Shown in pieces: positions 27,536 through 35,176 of a DNA stretch of 64,000 nucleotides. Numbering within the stretch: the stretch's first letter is position 1; the number at the start of each line of letters is the position of its first letter. A model generated the notes under the pieces. That model worked only from the letters and a program-made list of their open reading frames with translations, made no database searches and had not been told where the DNA came from. Location: NCBI GenBank assembly GCA_964466185.1, contig CAYXMS010000003.1, forward strand, positions 14,262 through 78,261. Reading direction: 5' to 3'. The position numbers were made by a program, and so were the translations under genes. Source of the stretch: CAZTYI01 sp964466185 (GTDB taxonomy: Bacteria; Chlamydiota; Chlamydiia; Chlamydiales; SM23-39).

Positions 27536-27612
27536 GCGGTTATAGCTCAGTTGGTTAGAGCGCGACACTGATAATGTCGAGGTCCCAAGTTCAAGTCTTG
27601 GTAACCGCACCA
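27536..27612 (+). tRNA. tRNA-Ile (anticodon GAT)
   Basis: Acceptor arm GCGGTTA pairs with TAACCGC, followed by discriminator A and an encoded CCA. D arm GCTCAGTTGGTTAGAGC, anticodon stem CGACA/TGTCG with loop CTGATAA (anticodon GAT), and T arm CCAAG/CTTGG with loop TTCAAGT. It is transcribed with tRNA-Ala. The Ala-Ile pair usually sits in the 16S-23S spacer of bacterial rRNA operons; here it stands alone, as I recall for Chlamydia. Confidence 0.97.
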
Positions 27613-27719
27613 TTTGTAAATTCATTTAATTAGAAAAAAGATAACTCTAGGCTGCACAGGAAAAATTGCGAGCTTTATTACAGCAGCATTCATAATGGCT
27701 TAATGAAAATTATTAACAT

Positions 27720-28649
27720 TTAAGCAGCTGCTTTTTCTTTCTTTTTAACAATATATCCTTGTTTGAGTTCTTCTTGATAATGGATCCAGAGTCCTAGGAT
27801 TACTATGCATGTTGAACCCAGAATAATTAAAGATGGTTTTTCGCCTAGAATTAGCCAACTGCTTAGGGATGCAAAAAAAGGGGAAAGCAGTCCCATGAAA
27901 GACATAAATGTAGCGGTAAATTTTTTAAGCAGGTAGCCATAAAGGTTGTAACCTAAGATATTGGAGATGCTAATAATAACTAAGGTGCCTGCTAGAAAAG
28001 GAGCAATATGGCCTGTTGCGACAGGGACGGGTTGCCAAGTGTCTATAAAAAAAGAATGAATTAAAGCCAAAGCCCCGCCAAAAAGCATGCTTGATCCATT
28101 GGCATTAAGCGGTGACAAGTGGTGGTCCTTGACTAGAATACGCAGTAAAATCCAGCTATAAACGGCAAAAAGAGCGGCTCCTACAACAGATAGTTCTGCT
28201 AAAGAAACTGAAAAAAAATTGCCGCTTAAAAATTCGTTTTTCGATTGCATGTATAAAGCAGGTAAAATGCCGCAAAATCCAACGAACATGCCGAGCCATT
28301 TTTTGGGGGTCATTTTTTCTTTAAAGTGTATGTAGGAAAAAAAAGCAGCAAAAAAGGGCGACAAACTATATATAAAACAAGTTTTGGAGGCGCTTAAATA
28401 TTTCAGTCCCCAAAATTCTAAAATATTAACTAGATAAATGTTTAAAAAGCCTAAGATTAAAACAGCTGTCAGCTGTTTTTTATTTAGCTTTAGGGGTTTT
28501 TTCTTAAATATGAGATAGCCCAAAATAATAAAAGCTGCAATTAACATACGAACAGCAGTTAAAAAAACAGGAGTCGAATAAGCCAAAGTCATTTTGCTGA
28601 TAGCAAAAACAGAAGACCACATAGCAAAAAGAAAAACTACTAAAAACAT
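27720..28649 (-). CDS. EamA/DMT-family transporter
   Basis: 309 aa with ten predicted transmembrane helices arranged as two EamA repeats (first about 1-130, second about 150-290) and a short basic tail (YIVKKKEKAAA). Typical drug/metabolite transporter features are LFAMWSSVFAISK at the N-terminus, TPVFLTAVRMLIAAFIILGYL, YLSASKTCFIYSLSPFFAAFFSYIHFKEK and FMSFMGLLSPFFASLSSWLILGEK. Substrates of the family range from amino acids to S-adenosylmethionine; chlamydial members import S-adenosylmethionine, but I cannot assign this one. ATG 28649. The 296 bases upstream (28650-28945) are AT-rich with nothing I recognise. Confidence 0.85.
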   Translation of the reverse strand: MFLVVFLFAMWSSVFAISKMTLAYSTPVFLTAVRMLIAAFIILGYLIFKKKPLKLNKKQLTAVLILGFLNIYLVNILEFWGLKYLSASKTCFIYSLSPFFAAFFSYIHFKEKMTPKKWLGMFVGFCGILPALYMQSKNEFLSGNFFSVSLAELSVVGAALFAVYSWILLRILVKDHHLSPLNANGSSMLFGGALALIHSFFIDTWQPVPVATGHIAPFLAGTLVIISISNILGYNLYGYLLKKFTATFMSFMGLLSPFFASLSSWLILGEKPSLIILGSTCIVILGLWIHYQEELKQGYIVKKKEKAAA

Positions 28650-28954
28650 AAATTACATCCTTAGTTTTATTTTGGGTTTTAGGCTTTAAGTTATTGTATC
28701 ATTCTAAAAATATAAATTTTTTAAAAAATGTATTTTTAGGTTCAAAATTTTCATATATTATACCTTGAAATAATAAGATTGGCAATCTTTTAAGTTTGTC
28801 GATGTATTGGATAAATAGAAAAAGCGGCTGAGTGAATAGAAAATGATTATTAGATTAAAAATAATTTTTTAATAAAAAAAAAGATAAAAAACTAGTCTTT
28901 TTTAGTCTGTTGAAGTAGCCTGTAAAGGTATTTTTTTAAAAAGCAGTGAGAAAA

Positions 28955-29410
28955 ATGGTCGGGTTTGTAAATATTTTTCGTAAAGTAAAAATTTTAAAAA
29001 AAAGTTTTTTTTGGTTTTTAGTATTCATATTTATTCCTTATGTTTATTTGGCTGCTGTAGAAGGGGATTTTTATCATGTCTGTGTTCAGGACAGTGAAAA
29101 ATCTTTTGCCATAAATCTAAAAAGTGAAAAAATGTATTCTACGGCTCGTTATTTGCAAGTGGTATATTTGAAATTAAAATTGCCGATGAATGGTGAAAAA
29201 GGGTTGATTTCTGCAAAACTGGAAATAGATTATTCAGCGCCAACGTCTTCAGTAATCGGTTCCTTTCGAGGCGTATTGGAATTTTTTAAAGGGGTTTCCC
29301 TTCCCAAGCTGGTGCCTGGTAAATATATGCTAGTTTTAGACTCTATGGTTTATGGAATAATAGACATTTCTAAAAAAGGTGTTTTTTTCCAGTCTTTTAT
29401 TGAATATTGA
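28955..29410 (+). CDS. unknown exported protein, about 151 aa
   Basis: A basic N-terminus and a hydrophobic segment (FFWFLVFIFIPYVYLAA) look like a signal peptide with cleavage after about residue 34. The mature part is beta-rich with a Val/Tyr pattern (ARYLQVVYLKLKLPM, GKYMLVLDSMVYGIIDISKKG). I recognise no family. ATG 28955 is my choice; an in-frame GTG at 28946 is possible and neither has a strong Shine-Dalgarno. Flanked by the EamA gene (divergent) and yhhQ (same strand, 140 bases later). Confidence 0.6.
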   Translation: MVGFVNIFRKVKILKKSFFWFLVFIFIPYVYLAAVEGDFYHVCVQDSEKSFAINLKSEKMYSTARYLQVVYLKLKLPMNGEKGLISAKLEIDYSAPTSSVIGSFRGVLEFFKGVSLPKLVPGKYMLVLDSMVYGIIDISKKGVFFQSFIEY

Positions 29411-29550
29411 AAGTGTAATATTAATAGTGTATTATTAAGTTCTTTATTGTTTGTGATGTCGTATTAGTTTAATTCCTATGTATTTAATGCATCAGTAATT
29501 ATTATATAGAATTGTTATTTTTATTTTATTAATTTATTTGAAGCTTTTTT

Positions 29551-30225
29551 ATGAATGAGTTGATTTTTGGCAGTCATTTATTGGTAAATCTGGTTTTTTT
29601 ACTAGGCGCTTTAAGATTTGGTAAAAAAACACTTATGATTTTTTTTGTTTTAGAATCTTTATTAGCGAATATTTTCGTACTCAAACAAATTTCTTTGTTT
29701 GGTCTGAGCTTGACGGCTTCTGATGTTTATGTCGTGGGAGCTATTTTAGCTTTAAACCTGTTGCAAGAATATTTTGGTAAAAAGGAAGCAAAAAAAGCGG
29801 TTTTTTTAGCTTTTTTTGCTATGACTTTATTTACAGTGATGTCGCAGCTGCATTTGTATTATCTGCCAAGTCCGGCAGATTTTGCAGCTTCAGCTTATAG
29901 CACGATTTTAAAACTTATGCCCAGGCTAGCTGTTTTTTCCGTGCTGGTTTTTTTAATAGTTCAGAAAGTAGATCTGGAAGTTTTTGCTTTTTTGAAAAAA
30001 AAATGTGCCAAAAGTTTCTTTTTGCGTTTGGGAGGAGCTAGCATTGTCTCCCAATCTATAGATACTGTTTTGTTTAGTTTATTGGCTTTATATGGGCAGC
30101 TAGAAAAGATTTCTCACGTCATATTATTTGCTCTTGTTATTAAATATTTTTCGATTCTGACCTCGTCTTTAATAATTGCGTTTTTAAAACCAATTAAACC
30201 TTTGCAAGGTCAGTATGAAATTTGA
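29551..30225 (+). CDS. yhhQ: queuosine precursor transporter (YhhQ family)
   Basis: 224 aa with about six transmembrane helices. Family signature residues are visible: LLANIFVLKQISLFGL at helix two (the family's N...KQ pattern) and ALNLLQEYFGKKEAKKAVFLAFFA (N..QEYFGK, the conserved loop). The later helices follow SIDTVLFSLLALYG. The family imports preQ0, preQ1 or queuine; the Chlamydia trachomatis member was reported to import queuine. It overlaps the tgt start by 11 bases, so transport and use of the base are translationally coupled, which supports the assignment. Confidence 0.88.
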   Translation: MNELIFGSHLLVNLVFLLGALRFGKKTLMIFFVLESLLANIFVLKQISLFGLSLTASDVYVVGAILALNLLQEYFGKKEAKKAVFLAFFAMTLFTVMSQLHLYYLPSPADFAASAYSTILKLMPRLAVFSVLVFLIVQKVDLEVFAFLKKKCAKSFFLRLGGASIVSQSIDTVLFSLLALYGQLEKISHVILFALVIKYFSILTSSLIIAFLKPIKPLQGQYEI

Positions 30226-31336
30226 AATTTTGCACCAGTCTCAAAAATCTAAAGCCCGCATTGGCAGAATCCATACTCCTCATGGAATTATTGATACTCC
30301 TAATTTTGTAGCTGTTGGAACTAATGGTACAATTAAAGCTTTAGACAGCGAAATGGTGAAAAAGATCGGCCTTCAGCTGATGTTTTGCAATACCTACCAT
30401 TTGCTGCTGCAGCCAGGAGCGGAAGTAGTAGCAAGCGCCGGCGGTTTGCATAAGTTTATGCAAAGAAAACAGCCGATTATCACCGATTCAGGAGGATTCC
30501 AGGTATTTTCCTTGGCCTACGGCTCTGTAGCGGAAGAGCTCAAAAGTAAAGGTCAGAAAAAATTGGATCGCTTAGTTTTAAAAATATCAGAAGACGGTGT
30601 TTTATTTCGCTCTTATCGAGATGGAAGCAAAATTTTACTGTCTCCTGAAAGTTCTATTGCAGCCCAAAAAAAGTTGGGCGCCGACATTATTATTCCCTTC
30701 GATGAATTGCCCCCATATCATTTGGACTATCGGAAATTGGAAGAATCTTTAGAGAGAACCCATCGCTGGGAAAAAAGATCTTTAGAAGCCCATTTAAAAA
30801 ATGTTAAAAATCAGGCTATGTATGCTGTAATTCATGGAGGCATTAATAAAGATTTGAGAAAAAAAAGCTGTAATTATTTAGAAAAACTGCCTTTTGATGG
30901 TTTTGCTATAGGAGGTTCTGTTGGTAAAAATAAAGACGAAATGGTGGAAATGCTTTCTTTTACATTGCCTTTTTTACCGAAGAACAAACCTAATCATCTT
31001 TTGGGGATTGGAGATTTGGAGTCTTTGACCAGATCAATTCCTTTGGGTATTGATACTTTTGATAGTTCTTACCCGACACGCGCAGCGCGACATGGCATGA
31101 TTTTAACGAAAAGAAAAATATTAAAAATTTCTAGAACGGCATACGCGTTAGATTTCAGACCTTTGGAACAAGACTGCTCCTGCTATGTCTGTCAAAATTA
31201 TTCCAGGGCTTATTTGAATCATTTATTTAAGGCCTCTGAACTGACGGCTTATATGCTGGCTACGGTCCATAACCTGCATTTCATGGTCAGATTAATGGCG
31301 GACTTTCGAGAAAAAATTGCCGATGATCTAATCTGA
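30215..31336 (+). CDS. tgt: tRNA-guanine transglycosylase
   Basis: 373 aa. Exchanges guanine 34 of GUN-anticodon tRNAs for preQ1 or queuine. Seen: GRIHTPHGIIDTPNFVAVGTNGTIKAL, FCNTYHLLLQPGAE, TDSGGFQVFSLA (catalytic Asp), FDELPPYH, YAVIHGGINKDLR (base-binding), GIDTFDSSYPTRAARHG (nucleophile Asp), and the zinc site CSCYVCQNYSRAYLNHLF. Length and motifs are standard. With no preQ1 synthesis genes in the window and a transporter fused by overlap, the organism probably salvages the base from its host. The start inside yhhQ is set by the conserved MKFEILHQS opening. Confidence 0.96.
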   Translation: MKFEILHQSQKSKARIGRIHTPHGIIDTPNFVAVGTNGTIKALDSEMVKKIGLQLMFCNTYHLLLQPGAEVVASAGGLHKFMQRKQPIITDSGGFQVFSLAYGSVAEELKSKGQKKLDRLVLKISEDGVLFRSYRDGSKILLSPESSIAAQKKLGADIIIPFDELPPYHLDYRKLEESLERTHRWEKRSLEAHLKNVKNQAMYAVIHGGINKDLRKKSCNYLEKLPFDGFAIGGSVGKNKDEMVEMLSFTLPFLPKNKPNHLLGIGDLESLTRSIPLGIDTFDSSYPTRAARHGMILTKRKILKISRTAYALDFRPLEQDCSCYVCQNYSRAYLNHLFKASELTAYMLATVHNLHFMVRLMADFREKIADDLI

Positions 31337-31416
31337 TCCGGTTTATTTTTTACTTCAAAAATTTTCTCTTTTAGAGCATTATTTTATTTTTATTATAAGG
31401 TAAGTTAAATTGCTTT

Positions 31417-31690
31417 AGTCAATCACCCCTCCCTAAAGGGAGAGGCTTGAGCCGTGAGGAACAAGGGAAACTGGTTGATTAGGGAGCACAAAGGAAACTT
31501 TATGCAGCAGTTGGTTAGAAGAGATTACATACACACCTTGGAATGTTTTAGCCGGTGGCTGTTCGCAAGTTCCAAGCTCTGTGGTTGGCGGTTAAATGTC
31601 GTGAGGGGTAAAGGCTGTGCTGCCAGCTTAAAAATGCTTTCCAACAATCTCGATGCGACTTTAACCGCAGAGGGAGGCGGGACAGAACTT
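31417..31690 (+). ncRNA. structured RNA, HEARO/omega-RNA-like
   Basis: Pairings seen by eye: 31417-31425 with 31472-31480 (9 bp, two wobbles); inside it hairpin 31427-31433/31438-31445 (7 bp, one bulge, TAAA loop); 31490-31493/31498-31501 closing a GAAA tetraloop; 31537-31543/31570-31576 (CTTGGAA/TTCCAAG, 7 bp); 31588-31596/31660-31668 (GCGGTTAAA/TTTAACCGC, 9 bp), extended by four more pairs past a bulged T. Several perfect long stems within 270 bases of an AT-rich genome point to a conserved RNA fold. If it is an omega-RNA, the guide would be the roughly 16 bases upstream of 31417. RNase P, tmRNA and SRP RNA signatures are absent. Confidence 0.5.
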
Positions 31691-31741
31691 TATGCTTTTG
31701 CATATCTTTATTGTTTCTGCCCTAATTTTTTAACAATTAAC

Positions 31742-31799
31742 GGAGGGGCAGCATTTCTTCCAACATTGAAAGAAGTTGGTTTCCATGCTGTCGGTTTTT
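31742..31799 (+). promoter_or_regulatory. Shine-Dalgarno separated from mdh start by a hairpin
   Basis: GGAGG at 31742-31746 is the only good ribosome site before mdh but stands 53 bases upstream of ATG 31800. Between them GGCAGCAT (31747-31754) pairs with ATGCTGTC (31785-31792), 8 bp, and inside it CCAAC (31760-31764) pairs with GTTGG (31775-31779). Folding leaves only seven bases (GGTTTTT) between the hairpin and ATG, which would set GGAGG at normal spacing. CTGCCC at 31717-31722 could instead pair with GGGCAG at 31746-31751, an alternative fold. Confidence 0.45.
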
Positions 31800-32792
31800 A
31801 TGAAGGAAGTTAAAAGGATTGCAGTAACCGGCGGGGGAGGGCAGATAGGCTATAGCTTGCTTTTTAGAATCGCTGCAGGAGATCTGCTGGGAAAAGATCA
31901 GCCAATCGAACTTTGCATGCATGATATTGAAGAAAATGTCAGCTCGCTTTTAAAGGGAGTTGCCATGGAATTAGAGGATAGCTGTTATCCGCTTTTGAAA
32001 AAGATTGTTATCAGTTCTAATTTAGAAACAGTTTTTGAAGGGGTAGATATTGCTATTTTAGTAGGAGCCAAGCCTAGGGGTCCTGGAATGCAGAGAAAAG
32101 ATTTAATTCAGGACAACGCTGCTTTTTTTCGAATGCAGGGACATGCTTTAAATTGTGTTGGCAAACAAAATGCCTTAGTTTTTGTAGTCGGCAATCCTTG
32201 TAATACCAATTGCTTAATAGCTCTTCATCATGCGCCGAATTTGTGTAGGAATAATTTTCATGCTATGACTAGACTGGATCAAAACAGGGCGGTTTTTCAG
32301 CTGTCTGAAAAAGCTCAAGTTGACTTTGAAAAAGTTAAAAAAGTTGCGGTTTGGGGAAATCATTCTAATACTTTGGTAGTTGATTGTTTTAATGCTGAAA
32401 TTGATGGAAAGCCTCTTTTACAAAAAATTACAGATACAAAATGGCTGGAAAACGAGTTTTTGCAAATTATTCAGCAAAGAGGAGCTGAGATTATTAAAAT
32501 GCGGAAAAAATCGTCGGCAGCTTCTGCAACCCAGGCTATTTTGGATGGGATTAATTCTATTTTAAGTCTTACTGAAAAAAATAATTTTTATTCTTCCTCT
32601 GTTTTATCGGATCATAATCCATATGGCATTGAAGAGGATCTGATTTTTTCTTTTCCCATTAAAACCGACCGCAATTTAAGCTGGAAAATTGTGACGAACT
32701 TAAAAATTAATAGTTTTTTAGAAGAAAAAATAAAAATTTCGGAAAAAGAACTGATATTAGAAAGGGATGCAGTTGCACATTTGTTAAAATAA
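31800..32792 (+). CDS. mdh: malate dehydrogenase (NAD-dependent, cytosolic type)
   Basis: 330 aa from ATG 31800. Oxidises malate to oxaloacetate. The fold opens with RIAVTGGGGQIGYSLLFRIA (NAD-binding), then VGAKPRGPGMQRKDL, VVGNPCNTNCLIA, the active-site MTRLDQNRA near residue 160 and VWGNHSNTLVVD with the catalytic His. These are features of the eukaryote-like cytosolic group that Chlamydia has. Frames opening at TTG 31776 or ATG 31785 would run through the transposon-end hairpin, so I reject those starts. No Shine-Dalgarno lies directly before ATG 31800; see the hairpin entry. Next gene 56 bases on. Confidence 0.93.
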   Translation: MKEVKRIAVTGGGGQIGYSLLFRIAAGDLLGKDQPIELCMHDIEENVSSLLKGVAMELEDSCYPLLKKIVISSNLETVFEGVDIAILVGAKPRGPGMQRKDLIQDNAAFFRMQGHALNCVGKQNALVFVVGNPCNTNCLIALHHAPNLCRNNFHAMTRLDQNRAVFQLSEKAQVDFEKVKKVAVWGNHSNTLVVDCFNAEIDGKPLLQKITDTKWLENEFLQIIQQRGAEIIKMRKKSSAASATQAILDGINSILSLTEKNNFYSSSVLSDHNPYGIEEDLIFSFPIKTDRNLSWKIVTNLKINSFLEEKIKISEKELILERDAVAHLLK

Positions 32793-32848
32793 CAAACAAA
32801 AAACTAGAAAATGCCCGAAAAACAGTAACGGGAGGTATTAAGTTTATC

Positions 32849-33526
32849 ATGTTTATAAATAATTTGAAAATTGAATTGAAAAATAGCTGGTTTGGTTTTT
32901 GTTTTGTTTTTTTATTTATTTCGGCAATTTCCGCTCAGGCCATGAATACATTTTCTACTAAGACTGTTTTAATCGGCCAAAATGACAGCCAATTAGAAAA
33001 AAGTCTTGGCAAGAAAACAGTTGTCGTTTTGAAAACTACAAAAGGTCGGATTGATATTTTGCTCTGGCCTGATATAGCCCCTTTAGCTTGTGAGAACTTT
33101 GAAAGATTAGTGGAAAAAGGATATTATGATGGTGTTTTATTTCATCGTGTAGTTAAAGATTTTATGATTCAAACAGGCGATCCTACAGGTACTGGCAAAG
33201 GCGGAAAATCCATTTGGGGAAAACCGTTTAAAAATGAAATTAATTCCCATGTAAAATTTCATAAAGCAGGATTGGTGGCTATGGCTAACAGCGGGCCTGA
33301 TACCAATGGTTCGCAGTTTTTTATTACTACCAGGCCCTCTCCTTGGTTAAATGGTAAATATACAATTTTTGGCGTTGTCTTAAGAGGCATGGGCGCTGTT
33401 GAAAAAATAGAAAATGTATCTGTTGATAATAAAGATCGTCCTTTGAAAAAGGAAAAAATTATTAAAGCTTATGTAACTAAGCGTTACGCTAGAAACAAAA
33501 ATTATGCAAAAGATGGTGAATTATGA
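32849..33526 (+). CDS. exported peptidyl-prolyl cis-trans isomerase, cyclophilin type
   Basis: 225 aa. An N-terminal hydrophobic stretch (FGFCFVFLFISAISAQA, about 13-31) is a likely signal peptide ending near AQA. The cyclophilin domain starts at about residue 50 (VVLKTTKGRIDILLWPDIAPLACENF) and shows the conserved core: GVLFHRVVKDFMIQTGDPTGTGKGG, MANSGPDTNGSQFFITTRPSPWLNGKYTIFG. The catalytic Arg and FITT are present. Probably a periplasmic foldase. GGGAGGT at 32830-32836 precedes the ATG. It overlaps the next gene by four bases (ATGA). Confidence 0.92.
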   Translation: MFINNLKIELKNSWFGFCFVFLFISAISAQAMNTFSTKTVLIGQNDSQLEKSLGKKTVVVLKTTKGRIDILLWPDIAPLACENFERLVEKGYYDGVLFHRVVKDFMIQTGDPTGTGKGGKSIWGKPFKNEINSHVKFHKAGLVAMANSGPDTNGSQFFITTRPSPWLNGKYTIFGVVLRGMGAVEKIENVSVDNKDRPLKKEKIIKAYVTKRYARNKNYAKDGEL

Positions 33527-34332
33527 GTTTAAAAGATTTGGAATTTTGTTTTAACCGGGCTTTGCATTACACTTTTTCTAAAAAAAAGTTCTGGATGGTT
33601 TTTCCAGTTTTGATTCTTTGCGGAATTTTAGTAGTTTTTTGCCGGGCTTTAGCTTTGGGTTCGATTAGTTGGATTGCTCTTTCCATGATCTTTTTGCCGA
33701 TTTTTCTCTGCGCCGGGATCTTGCTGGCTTTAGGAACTTTGCTTTGTAGGATTTATTATCATGAGGTGAAAAGTCTGACTTTTCATGTAAAGGAGATTTT
33801 TAGTAAGTCTTTAGATTTGATTATCGGTACTATTTATTTGTCTTTGCCTCCTATCCTGGTCTATCTTTTGCTTTGGGCTTTTGAAGGTGTGTTTATGCTT
33901 TTAAAGGAAATCCCGACAATCGGACAATATATGGGCGTATTTTTATCGATTGCTCCTTTTTTGATTACGTTGGCTTCCATATTTTTGGTTATTTTTTCTT
34001 TTACCCTTTTGTTTTATGCCACACCTGTAATTGCTTTTCAGGAAAAAGAAAAACTGATTGTCTTTAAAAAAATCAGAGAGGTGACTAAAGAAAATATTTT
34101 CCGTTCGGCCATGCTTTTTATCCTTGCCATTTTGCCTTTGTTAGTTATTGTCGCTCTTTTAATCTTGGCAGCTTATATTACAAATTTGCATTATTCTCTA
34201 AGCCTTGATTTGTTAATGGTTACAATTAAATGGTTTTTTATCATGTTGCCGTTTTGTTTTTTTATCAGTTTTGCCATTATTTTCTTTTTTAATTTTGCCT
34301 CCGAGAGTTATAACTTGCTTAGAAAGGGATAA
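33523..34332 (+). CDS. polytopic membrane protein, unknown
   Basis: 269 aa with about six hydrophobic segments: roughly 22-40 (WMVFPVLILCGILVVFCRALA), 45-70, 100-125, 140-168, 190-220 and 235-260. The first 20 and last 10 residues are polar. The pattern recalls YihY- or DUF4013-like membrane proteins, but I see no diagnostic motif. It starts within the cyclophilin stop codon (ATGA), so translation is coupled to that gene; an envelope role is plausible only by that association. Confidence 0.65.
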   Translation: MSLKDLEFCFNRALHYTFSKKKFWMVFPVLILCGILVVFCRALALGSISWIALSMIFLPIFLCAGILLALGTLLCRIYYHEVKSLTFHVKEIFSKSLDLIIGTIYLSLPPILVYLLLWAFEGVFMLLKEIPTIGQYMGVFLSIAPFLITLASIFLVIFSFTLLFYATPVIAFQEKEKLIVFKKIREVTKENIFRSAMLFILAILPLLVIVALLILAAYITNLHYSLSLDLLMVTIKWFFIMLPFCFFISFAIIFFFNFASESYNLLRKG

Positions 34333-34384
34333 TTACAAAAAAAGCTTTTTAGCAGTTTGAAAGTTTTATAAGTCAGGACTTAAA

Positions 34385-35176
34385 ATGAAAGCCCAGTTAC
34401 TTTTTTTAGGAACAGGAGCATCTACCGGGATTCCTCAAATTGGCTGTAACTGCGCTGTATGTAAATCAAAGTTTAAGAAAAATAAAAGACTCAGGCCCTC
34501 TGCCTTATTAAAAATCTCCGGCAAAAGAATTTTAATTGATGTAGCCCCGGATTTTCGCGGGATGGCTCTGAAACATCGGATTAATCATCTGCATGGTCTG
34601 ATATTAACCCATGTCCATTATGATCATATTGGCGGGCTGGATGATTTAAGAATTTATTATTTAGATGATAGAAAACCTATAGACTGTTTGCTTTCTGAAA
34701 GTTCTTATCGAGAATTGAAAAAACGCTACGGATATCTGTTTAAGAAAAAAGAGCATAAAACCTCTTTAAGTGTAGAGTTTGATTTTCAGGTTTTAAAAAA
34801 AACTTTTGGTTTTACTTATTTTCAAAACCTGGAAGTTGAATATTTTTCTTATTTTCAAAAGAACATGAAAGTTACCGGCTATCGTTTTGGTGATTTGGCC
34901 TATATCACAGATATTTCAGAATATAGTCCGAAACTGATTAAAACTTTAAAAGGCGTTAAAACTTTAATTTTAAGTGCTCTTAGGGAAAATTTTTCTCCTG
35001 TGCATTTTAATTTTAAAAAAGCTTTGGCTTTTATTAAAAAAGTGCAGCCTGAGAAAGTCTATTTGACTCATTTGGCCCATGAAGTAGATCATAAAAAAGT
35101 TGAGCAAAAATTACCGCCAAATGTGTTTTTAGCTTTTGACGGACTGCAAATTGAATTTAAATATGATAGAACATAA
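34385..35176 (+). CDS. metallo-beta-lactamase-fold phosphodiesterase (PhnP-like)
   Basis: 263 aa. LFLGTGASTGIPQIGCNCAVCKS at the N-terminus with a CNCAVC cluster is characteristic of PhnP-like hydrolases, whose Cys residues bind a structural zinc. Metal motifs: THVHYDHIGGLDD (HxHxDH) near residue 76, YITDISEY near 175 and LTHLAHEVDH near 226. PhnP hydrolyses cyclic ribose phosphates; here no phn genes are nearby, so the substrate is uncertain. In Chlamydia the homologue neighbours hflX, as here: the two frames overlap by 14 bases. Confidence 0.85.
   Translation: MKAQLLFLGTGASTGIPQIGCNCAVCKSKFKKNKRLRPSALLKISGKRILIDVAPDFRGMALKHRINHLHGLILTHVHYDHIGGLDDLRIYYLDDRKPIDCLLSESSYRELKKRYGYLFKKKEHKTSLSVEFDFQVLKKTFGFTYFQNLEVEYFSYFQKNMKVTGYRFGDLAYITDISEYSPKLIKTLKGVKTLILSALRENFSPVHFNFKKALAFIKKVQPEKVYLTHLAHEVDHKKVEQKLPPNVFLAFDGLQIEFKYDRT

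Larger units (their letters stand above)
31417..31799 (+). mobile_element. candidate solo IscB-type (HEARO/IS200-IS605 superfamily) element without nuclease gene
   Basis: About 380 bases bounded by a left hairpin start (AGTCAATCACC...) and a right-end hairpin followed by GGTTTTT and then ATGA at 31800-31803. As I remember IscB/HEARO elements, they carry a left-side structured RNA, a right end of the form GCAT-TTC-stem-GTTTCC-ATGC-TTTT, and insert next to ATGA; all three are here. No iscB or transposase frame is present: the space between the RNA and the right end is only about 50 bases, so it would be non-autonomous or a deletion relic. Short related ends occur at 6822 and 52752. The 119-codon frame at 31454-31813 has no family likeness and runs through the RNA stems, so I do not call it. 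Confidence 0.5.

Noticed and set aside
27300..27720. rRNA operon around the Ala-Ile tRNA pair
   Set aside because: Flanking sequence is AT-rich and protein genes follow on both sides; no 16S or 23S segments are present.
31440..31475. Group II intron domain V, because of GAGCCGTG at 31450
   Set aside because: The rest of domain V (GAAA tetraloop hairpin and the returning strand) is absent and there is no reverse transcriptase.
31776..31799. Longer mdh start (TTG 31776 or ATG 31785)
   Set aside because: The extra residues come from the hairpin of the mobile element and do not resemble malate dehydrogenase; the conserved N-terminus begins just after ATG 31800.
31454..31813. 119-codon plus-strand frame upstream of mdh
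   Set aside because: It runs through several perfect RNA stems and the transposon right end, has no family likeness and overlaps the mdh start; best read as non-coding.
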